Shown: piece by piece, positions 6,411 to 11,422 of the stretch
Position numbering within the stretch: the stretch's first letter is position 1
Layout: every line of letters starts with the position of its first letter
Origin: JANQGH01 sp039819285
GTDB taxonomy: Bacteria; Pseudomonadota; Alphaproteobacteria; DSM-16000; Inquilinaceae
NCBI GenBank assembly: GCA_039819285.1
Contig: JBCBSH010000152.1
Coordinates: forward strand, 1 to 11,422
Reading direction: 5' to 3'
DNA: 11,422 nucleotides
Notes under the pieces: generated by a model
The model's input: the letters and a program-made list of their open reading frames with translations, nothing else
Told to the model about the DNA's origin: nothing
Database searches by the model: none
Program-made: the position numbers and the translations under genes

Positions 6411-8333
6411 TTAACCATGCGGATTGAAATGATCATAAATCTTTTTGGCGACAGTGCTGCTGATGCCCTCGACGGCCTCCAGGTCGGTGACGCTGGCCCG
6501 GCCGACCGCCTTGCCCGATCCGAAATGCATCAACAGCGCTTTCTTGCGCCGCGGCCCGATGCCGGGGATGTCGTCGATGACCGACCGGCCGATCTGCTTG
6601 GCGCGTTTGGCGCGGTGTGTGCCGATGGCAAAGCGATGGGCCTCGTCGCGCAGGCGTTGAAGATAGTAGAGAACCGGGTCCTTCGCCGGCAGATCGAACG
6701 CCTTCCGGTCGGGCATGAAGAACCGCTCGCGGCCGGCGTTGCGGTCCGGCCCCTTCGCGATCGAAACCACCGGCACGTCGCTGATGCCGAGATCGTCCAG
6801 AACCTCCATGGCCACGGTCAACTGGCCCTGGCCGCCATCGATCAAGACCAGATCCGGCCAGCTTTGCGCGGAACGATCAGGATCCTCCTTTAGGGCGCGG
6901 GCAAACCGTCTCGACAGGACCTCGCGCATCATCGCGTAGTCGTCGCCGGGGGCCACGTTGCCCTTGATGGTGAACTTGCGATAGGCGTTCTTCTGAAACC
7001 CTTCAGGGCCTGCCACGACCATGGCGCCGATCGGGTTGGTGCCGCCGGTATGGCTGTTGTCGTAGACCTCGATGCGCGAGGGCGGGCCGTCCAGGTCGAA
7101 CGTTTCGGCCATCCGGGCGAGCAACTTTTGCTGCGACGCGCTTTCGGCAAGCCGCCTGGCCAGCGCCTCACGCGCGTTCGTCATCGCGTGGTCGATCAGC
7201 CGCTTCTTGGCGCCGCGTTGGGGCGTGGTTACGGTAACCTTGCGGTCGGCGCGCACGGACAGGGCGTCAGCCAAGAGCGCCTGTTCCGCCGGCGCGTGGC
7301 TGAGCAGGATCAGTTTCGGCGGCGGCTTGTCGTCGTAGAACTGGCCCACAAACGCGGCCAGAATCTCATCCGGCTCCAGCCCCTTGTCATGGCTTGGAAA
7401 GTACGCGCGGGTGCCATAGTTGCGCCCGGCGCGCACAAAGTAGACCTGGACGCAAGCTTGGCCGCCGGTCCGGTGACAGGCGATCGCGTCGGCCTCGTCA
7501 AAACCATCGACGTTGATATCCTGATGCGACTGCACCGACGCCAGTGCGCGGATGCGGTCGCGGTAGCGGGCCGCCCCCTCGAAGTCGAGTCGGTCGGCGG
7601 CATCAACCATCGCGTCGGCGAAATGCTGCTGAACCTTTTGGCTGCGCCCGGCCAGGAAATCGTGGGTCTGTTCGACCTGCTCGGCATAGCCGGCCTCGTC
7701 GACATAGCCGACGCACGGTGCTGTGCAGCGCTTGATCTGATATTGCAGGCACGGCCGCGACCGGCTGGCAAACACAGCATCGGAGCAGTTGCGCAACATA
7801 AAAGCGCGCTGCAACGCCGTGATGGTTCTGTTGACGGCACCTGCTGACGCGAAGGGACCGAAATAGCTGCCCGGCCGCTTCTGGGCGCCGCGATGCTTGA
7901 TCACCTGGGGGAAGGGGTGGTCGCTGGCGATCAGGATGTGAGGGAACGTTTTGTCGTCGCGCAGCAGCAGGTTGTAGCGCGGTTTCAGCCGCTTGATCAG
8001 ATTGGCCTCGAGCAACAGCGCCTCGACCTCGGACGCCGTGACCACAAACTCCATGGCGGCGGTTTCGGCGATCATGCGCATCAGACGCGCCGGATGCCGG
8101 CCAAGCTGGGTGTAGCTCGTGACCCGGTGTTTGAGATTCTTGGCCTTGCCGACGTAGAGCGCGTCCCCGGCGTCGTTCAGCATGCGATAGACGCCTGGGT
8201 TGGCCGGCAGGGTCTTCGCATGCGATTGAATCACGGCCAGGCCGCGGTTCAAATCGCGTTTGACGCGGTTTGCCGCCTCCTCTTCGGATCGTTCGTCGTC
8301 GACGGCGGTTACGGATTCGGCGGGAGGAGACAT
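6411..8333 (-). CDS. uvrC: Excinuclease ABC subunit C (UvrC)
   Basis: UvrC makes the dual incisions in nucleotide excision repair, recruited by UvrB at damaged DNA. With ATG 8333 the protein has 640 residues. Domains: a GIY-YIG nuclease at about 41-120 (NPGVYRM, LYVGKAKNLKHR); four cysteines at 183, 195, 203 and 207 with the same 12-8-4 spacing as the iron-sulfur cysteines of Escherichia coli UvrC; a UVR helix pair at about 232-267 that contacts UvrB; an RNase H-like nuclease with Asp425 (EVYDNSH), Asp499 (LIDGGQGQL) and His566 (DEAHRFAI); and tandem helix-hairpin-helix motifs at about 584-638. A TTG at 8387, with GGAGG four bases upstream, would add 18 residues and cannot be excluded. An acidic leader of about 40 residues before the nuclease is longer than usual. 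It may head the train leading to moaE. Confidence 0.97.
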   Translation of the reverse strand: MSPPAESVTAVDDERSEEEAANRVKRDLNRGLAVIQSHAKTLPANPGVYRMLNDAGDALYVGKAKNLKHRVTSYTQLGRHPARLMRMIAETAAMEFVVTASEVEALLLEANLIKRLKPRYNLLLRDDKTFPHILIASDHPFPQVIKHRGAQKRPGSYFGPFASAGAVNRTITALQRAFMLRNCSDAVFASRSRPCLQYQIKRCTAPCVGYVDEAGYAEQVEQTHDFLAGRSQKVQQHFADAMVDAADRLDFEGAARYRDRIRALASVQSHQDINVDGFDEADAIACHRTGGQACVQVYFVRAGRNYGTRAYFPSHDKGLEPDEILAAFVGQFYDDKPPPKLILLSHAPAEQALLADALSVRADRKVTVTTPQRGAKKRLIDHAMTNAREALARRLAESASQQKLLARMAETFDLDGPPSRIEVYDNSHTGGTNPIGAMVVAGPEGFQKNAYRKFTIKGNVAPGDDYAMMREVLSRRFARALKEDPDRSAQSWPDLVLIDGGQGQLTVAMEVLDDLGISDVPVVSIAKGPDRNAGRERFFMPDRKAFDLPAKDPVLYYLQRLRDEAHRFAIGTHRAKRAKQIGRSVIDDIPGIGPRRKKALLMHFGSGKAVGRASVTDLEAVEGISSTVAKKIYDHFNPHG

Positions 8334-8470
8334 GGGTGCATATTTGCCGTTCTGCCGCCCTGCTTTCAATGCGATATACGTGGTCAAGCGGCCTCCGCCG
8401 TGGATGGCGAAACTCAGCCGAAAGGTTTGCTCGTTCCGCTAAGCTGCCGCTTTTGATGACACATTTGTGA

Positions 8471-8492
8471 TATCCACGGTTCCTGTGGATAA
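8471..8492. promoter_or_regulatory. DnaA-box dyad
   Basis: TATCCAC (8471-8477) and GTGGATA (8485-8491) form a perfect 7-bp inverted repeat with a 7-bp spacer. The right arm sits in TGTGGATAA (8484-8492), which is TTATCCACA on the minus strand, the exact consensus DnaA box. The left arm, ATATCCACG at 8470-8478, matches at seven of nine positions. Two opposed boxes of this kind fit DnaA binding. Whether that serves uvrC control, DnaA titration or origin function cannot be decided from sequence alone. Confidence 0.5.
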
Positions 8493-8631
8493 CTCTGTCG
8501 ACATCTATGCTCGGTGTGTCTGAGTCGCCCGGTTTTCCGCGATTGGACGCTTTTTGCCCACTTTTTAGGCAAATCACTAACTGTTTGATTTTGTTTGTAT
8601 TATTGATTGTCAAGCCGTTGCATGGGCGGAT

Positions 8632-8649
8632 CGCGCTAATGTTAGCGCG
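8632..8649. promoter_or_regulatory. Perfect 18-bp palindrome, candidate operator
   Basis: CGCGCTAA (8632-8639) and TTAGCGCG (8642-8649) are perfect inverted arms separated by TG. The near-continuous symmetry and 18-bp length suit a dimeric repressor site better than an RNA hairpin, because a 2-base loop is too tight to fold fully and no T-run follows. On the minus strand it lies 18 bp upstream of a TTGACA element (8608-8613), so a bound protein could act on that putative promoter. The cognate regulator is unknown. Confidence 0.45.
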
Positions 8650-8801
8650 GCCAATGTGCCAATCTTGACGGAAATGCGGCAGGTGTGAACAACTCCGGCC
8701 TTCTGCGCGGCTAAATCGACCCGGCTCGGAATTCAAAGGCCGATCAGCAACTTACCGGCGATTGTGTTGCAATTTTGCGAAAAGGGTGCGCCTGGCTCTG
8801 G

Positions 8802-9578
8802 TCATATGGCAGGCCGGTCGTTCGGGTTCGGATGAGCCCAGGCAAGATGCTCGCCGGAATCCAGTGCCAGCATTTGGCCGGTGACGCTGGGGGTGGCAAC
8901 GAAGAAACGCACCGTGCGCGCGATCTCTTGCGGGTCGACCGGTCGCTGCAAGGGCAGGGCACGCCATTGCCGCTCGAACTGCGCGTCGGTCTGTTGCTTC
9001 GCGGCAAGCGTTGGTCCCGGTCCGATACCGTTGACCCGGATGCGTGGCGCCAGCGCCAATGCCAGGGTGCGGGTCAGTGTCCAAAGGCCCGATTTGCTCA
9101 AGGTGTAGGACAGGTAGTGCGGCGTCAGGTTCCAGACCCGCTCGTCGATGATGTTGACGATGTTGCCGGCAAGTCCGTCCCGCAACTGCCGAGCGAACGC
9201 TTGGCTCAGCACCAGCGGCGCCCGCAAGTTCGGCTCGATGTGCAAGTCCCAGCTTCGCCGGTCGGCGGTCTCGACCGTGTCGCGCTCGAACGTCGAGGCG
9301 GAATTGACCAGCAGGGTCAAGGGCTGTCCCAACGCTTCCGCAGCGCGTGATATCAGCGACGTCACCTCGCGCTCGTCGGACAGGTTGGCGGCGACGGTGG
9401 CGGCGCGGCCGCCCGCCGCGACGATGTCGTCGGCAAGCGCGTTCGCGCTATCGGCTGACTGTCGGTAGTGGATCGCCACGGCCCAGCCATGGGCCGCCAG
9501 ATCCTCGACGATTGCGCGCCCGACGCGCTTGGCGCCGCCCGTTACCAGAGCAGACTTTGACGCCTGGTTGTCGGTCAT
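8802..9578 (-). CDS. Short-chain dehydrogenase, FolM/pteridine-reductase-like
   Basis: A 258-residue SDR. The cofactor motif is TGGAKRVGRAI (13-23), with the Arg of the pteridine-reductase TGxxKRxG form, then HYRQSADSANAL (37-48), which resembles the NADPH-binding HYHRS segment of Leishmania PTR1. The active site is Asp145-x12-Tyr158-x3-Lys162: Asp replaces the usual SDR Ser, with the same spacing as Asp181/Tyr194/Lys198 in PTR1 and as in FolM. This points to NADPH-dependent reduction of a pterin such as dihydromonapterin or dihydrofolate; the substrate is inferred. ATG 9578 is preceded by GGGAGGAA, a strong ribosome site, and overlaps the upstream exchanger's stop as ATGA, so they are translationally coupled. 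It lies upstream of uvrC and, further on, the molybdopterin genes. Confidence 0.88.
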   Translation of the reverse strand: MTDNQASKSALVTGGAKRVGRAIVEDLAAHGWAVAIHYRQSADSANALADDIVAAGGRAATVAANLSDEREVTSLISRAAEALGQPLTLLVNSASTFERDTVETADRRSWDLHIEPNLRAPLVLSQAFARQLRDGLAGNIVNIIDERVWNLTPHYLSYTLSKSGLWTLTRTLALALAPRIRVNGIGPGPTLAAKQQTDAQFERQWRALPLQRPVDPQEIARTVRFFVATPSVTGQMLALDSGEHLAWAHPNPNDRPAI

Positions 9579-10567
9579 CCGTTCCTCCCAAGCTCCAGCT
9601 CTTCCGCCATCATCGGCCCCACGCCGTGAAACTGGGCCACGATAAATACCGCGTAGAGAAGCAGCAATACGACCGCCTCTGGTCGGCCCAGGCGCCAGCC
9701 CGTGCGCATGAAGACCAGCAACAGAAAGCTGACGCACAGCAGCACCCAGACGTCGAACGAGGCCGTCGTCGGTGGCGTCGGCAGCCAGGTGGCCAGACTG
9801 GTGATGCCCAGAACGCCCAGCAGGTTGAATAGATTGCTGCCCAGAACGTTGCCCAAGGCCACATCAGCATGGCGGCGAACGGCGGCAACGGCCGTGGTCG
9901 CCAGCTCCGGCACGGAGGTTCCGAAGGCCACCAGCGTCAGCCCGATGATCTCTTCGGAAACGCGCAGTTCCCTGGCCATGGAGACCGCGCCTTCGACCAG
10001 CAACTCGCCGCCGACGATGACGCCGACCAGTCCGACAATCACGGCCAGGACCGACTTCCAGCCTCCGCCCGGTATCGGTTCGACATCTTCGGCCTCGCGC
10101 GTGTGCAGGGTCTCGCCCGTCTTCTTGTCGTTGAAATAGGAGTAGGTGAGTGAGGCTACGAGACAGCTAACCGCGATGGCGCCATAGATCCAGCCGAAGC
10201 CGCCGATCAGTGCCGCGACCGCGAAGAAGATCGTCGCCGCCATCATCGCACTGCCGTCACGGATCAGCACCGACCGTGTGCACCGGATCGGATAGATTAG
10301 TGCCGCAACGCCAAGGATCAAAAGAATGTTGGCGACGTTGGAGCCGACGATGTTGCCCAACGCCAGTCCGGGGGCACCGCCGACCGAAGCGCGCAAGCTG
10401 ACCACCAGCTCCGGCAAAGAGGTGCCGAACGCCACGACCGTCAACCCGATCACGAGCGGCGACACACCGATAGAACGTGCCATCGCGACGGCGCCGCGCA
10501 CGAGATAGTCAGCGCCTACGACCAACAGCACGAAGCCGAGCAGCACGAACACGCTGTCGATCAGCAT
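9575..10567 (-). CDS. YrbG-type calcium/sodium:cation antiporter (CaCA family)
   Basis: A 330-residue inner-membrane exchanger with about ten hydrophobic segments and the two inverted alpha repeats that form the ion site: GLTVVAFGTSLPEL (41-54) with GNIVGSNVANI (71-81), and GLTLVAFGTSVPEL (209-222) with GNVLGSNLFN (239-248). Both Glu residues in the GTSxPEL motifs are intact. A cytoplasmic loop of about 30 residues (about 145-172) lies between the halves. The ATG at 10567 is chosen over a GTG at 10621 because it places a membrane segment directly at the start, as in the family; no strong ribosome site is visible for either. Its stop overlaps the downstream SDR start. The transported ion (Ca2+, Na+ or K+) cannot be set from sequence. 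Confidence 0.93.
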   Translation of the reverse strand: MLIDSVFVLLGFVLLVVGADYLVRGAVAMARSIGVSPLVIGLTVVAFGTSLPELVVSLRASVGGAPGLALGNIVGSNVANILLILGVAALIYPIRCTRSVLIRDGSAMMAATIFFAVAALIGGFGWIYGAIAVSCLVASLTYSYFNDKKTGETLHTREAEDVEPIPGGGWKSVLAVIVGLVGVIVGGELLVEGAVSMARELRVSEEIIGLTLVAFGTSVPELATTAVAAVRRHADVALGNVLGSNLFNLLGVLGITSLATWLPTPPTTASFDVWVLLCVSFLLLVFMRTGWRLGRPEAVVLLLLYAVFIVAQFHGVGPMMAEELELGRNG

Positions 10568-10656
10568 GCGGGCAGCTCGATGGATCTGGGGATGACCATA
10601 CGGGGGGCGATGGCGAAACACCGTTGCGGACAGCGGCAGAGCGGACGGCTCCGCCA

Positions 10657-10684
10657 GCCTGATCCCTATATGGACGGGTCAGGC
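10657..10684 (-). terminator. Stem-loop downstream of uvrB, possible terminator
   Basis: GCCTGA (10657-10662) pairs with TCAGGC (10679-10684). The stem extends by two more C-G pairs (10664-10665 with 10676-10677) past a single mismatch in the minus-strand RNA, leaving a 10-base loop. It lies in the 155-bp gap between the uvrB stop and the exchanger start. Two shorter hairpins flank it (GGGGA/TCCCC at 10702-10717; GCGGA/TCCGC at 10641-10654). None is followed by a T-run on the minus strand, so intrinsic termination is only a possibility. Confidence 0.3.
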
Positions 10685-10722
10685 GCGGCTTAAAGAGGGC
10701 AGGGGAGAAATGTCCCCATTCT

Positions 10723-11422
10723 CTATGGGCCCTTTCTCTGACGCCGTTTGCGGCGGACCGGCTTGCCCCCGGAACTGCTTTCCACAATCGCGCGATGGGT
10801 GCCGCCGCCGGCGCGGCCCGGCAGCATCTCGGTCACCTGGATGACCTCGTCCAGGCCCAACTCTGCCTGTTCCAACCGGTGGATCTCGTCGCGCAGGCGC
10901 GCGGCCTCCTCGAACTCCAGGTCTGCAGCGGCCGCCTTCATGCGCTTTTCCAAGTCAGCAATGTACTCGCGCAGGGTCTTGCCGGTCAGATGCTCGATCT
11001 CGCCGTCGCCCGTCTTCACCGTCACCCGGTCACCGCGCTCGTAGACGCTCTCCAAGATGTCGCCGATATTCTTGCGCACGGTTTCCGGCGTGATGCCGTG
11101 TTCCTTGTTGTAGTCCTCCTGCTTGCGCCGCCGCCGCTCGGTCTCCTCCAGCGCGGTCTTCAGGCTGTCCGTGATCGTGTCGGCGTAGAGGATCGCCCTG
11201 CCGTCGACATTTCGGGCCGCGCGCCCGATCGTCTGGATCAGCGATGTGCGCGAACGCAGATAGCCCTCCTTGTCGGCGTCCAGAACGGCGACCAGGCCGC
11301 ATTCCGGAATGTCCAACCCCTCGCGCAGCAGGTTGATCCCGACCAGCACGTCGAAGACGCCCAGCCGCAGGTCGCGGATGATCTCGATGCGTTCCAGCGT
11401 ATCGACGTCGGAGTGGATGTAG
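10723..11422 (-). CDS. uvrB: Excinuclease ABC subunit B (UvrB), C-terminal part (cut by window edge)
   Basis: About 232 C-terminal residues are visible; the frame is open to the right edge. UvrB is the damage-verifying helicase-like subunit that loads UvrC. The visible part begins in helicase domain 2 (YIHSDVDTLERIEIIRDLRLG), continues with DVLVGINLLREGLDIPE, LDADKEGYLRS and motif VI QTIGRAARN, then ERRRRKQ-YNKEHGITP, and ends in the UVR domain (LEKRMKAAAADLEFEEAARLRDEIH) that pairs with the UVR domain of UvrC. A basic tail of about 30 residues (GGTHRAIVESSSGG and KPVRRKRRQRKGP) follows. The uvrC gene lies about 2.3 kb further along the same strand. Confidence 0.97.
   Translation of the reverse strand, partial: YIHSDVDTLERIEIIRDLRLGVFDVLVGINLLREGLDIPECGLVAVLDADKEGYLRSRTSLIQTIGRAARNVDGRAILYADTITDSLKTALEETERRRRKQEDYNKEHGITPETVRKNIGDILESVYERGDRVTVKTGDGEIEHLTGKTLREYIADLEKRMKAAAADLEFEEAARLRDEIHRLEQAELGLDEVIQVTEMLPGRAGGGTHRAIVESSSGGKPVRRKRRQRKGP

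Larger units (their letters stand above)
8334..8801. other. 468-bp non-coding region upstream of uvrC
   Basis: No convincing gene lies here on either strand. Its central part (about 8551-8613) is visibly AT-rich against GC-rich surroundings. On the minus strand CTTGACA (rc of 8608-8614) resembles an alphaproteobacterial -35 element, but only weak -10 matches follow. The region holds an exact DnaA-box 9-mer within a dyad (8471-8492), a TTTGCC/GGCAAA inverted repeat (8553-8573, spacer 9), a perfect 18-bp palindrome (8632-8649) and a one-mismatch DnaA-like 9-mer (minus strand TTGTTCACA, 8684-8692). It probably includes the uvrC promoter; 468 bp is more than a simple promoter needs. Confidence 0.6.

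Noticed and set aside
7050..7847. Plus-strand open frame of 265 codons opposite uvrC
   Set aside because: It is fully antisense to conserved UvrC domains and shows no protein motif.
8553..8573. TTTGCC/GGCAAA hairpin as terminator of the SDR gene
   Set aside because: It is more than 200 bp from the SDR stop and is not followed by a T-run on the minus strand.
8388..8736. Minus-strand open frame from a TTG at 8736, running through the non-coding region and into uvrC in another frame
   Set aside because: Its first ~116 residues have no recognizable domain and the frame then shadows uvrC out of phase. The AT-rich dyads inside it look regulatory rather than coding, and the start has no ribosome site.
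8334..8801. LexA (SOS) box upstream of uvrC
   Set aside because: I looked for the alphaproteobacterial GTTC-N7-GTTC/GAAC-N7-GAAC form; the nearest match, GTTC-N7-TAAC at 8479-8493, lacks three of the four bases in its second half.
8334..8801. tRNA or other structured RNA gene in the region upstream of uvrC
   Set aside because: No T-loop GTTCRA motif, cloverleaf pairing or acceptor CCA context could be found by eye.

Overview
The window looks like core chromosome from a GC-rich alphaproteobacterium, probably in or near the Rhodospirillales. This rests on remembered family resemblance and gene order (MarR-OmpR-histidine kinase beside a branched-chain aminotransferase; uvrC-pgsA-moaD-moaE; uvrB near uvrC), not on a database search. 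I see no phage, insertion sequence, integron, CRISPR, tRNA or rRNA. Thirteen protein genes are supported: eleven complete, plus two cut by the window edges. All but one are on the minus strand.

Layout from left to right. Positions 1-1614 (minus) carry a MarR-family regulator, an OmpR-type response regulator and the first 121 codons of its histidine kinase, whose start overlaps the regulator's stop by one base. A 122-bp divergent promoter region (1615-1736) with two inverted repeats separates them from a branched-chain amino acid aminotransferase (1737-2639, plus). That gene runs tail to tail, 9 bp apart, into a long minus-strand train. In transcription order the train is uvrC, pgsA, a DUF2062 membrane protein, mobB, moeA, moaD and moaE. 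It combines excision repair, phosphatidylglycerol synthesis and late molybdenum cofactor synthesis. Gaps from uvrC onward are 81 bp or less and two junctions overlap, so the train may be one operon.

Upstream of uvrC lies the only large non-coding stretch, 8334-8801 (468 bp). It holds a dyad containing an exact DnaA-box 9-mer, a perfect 18-bp palindrome and an AT-rich segment. Before it on the same strand are a pteridine-reductase-like (FolM/PTR1) short-chain dehydrogenase, translationally coupled to a YrbG-type sodium/calcium exchanger family protein, and then the C-terminal third of UvrB running off the right edge.

The genes are ordinary housekeeping and accessory metabolism; I found no convincing undescribed multi-gene system. 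The items most worth a second look are the non-coding region upstream of uvrC, the approximately 197-nt out-of-frame overlap between the DUF2062 gene and mobB, the overlapping promoter/operator architecture at marR-ilvE, and the placement of a pterin-reductase-like enzyme beside a molybdopterin-synthesis cluster.
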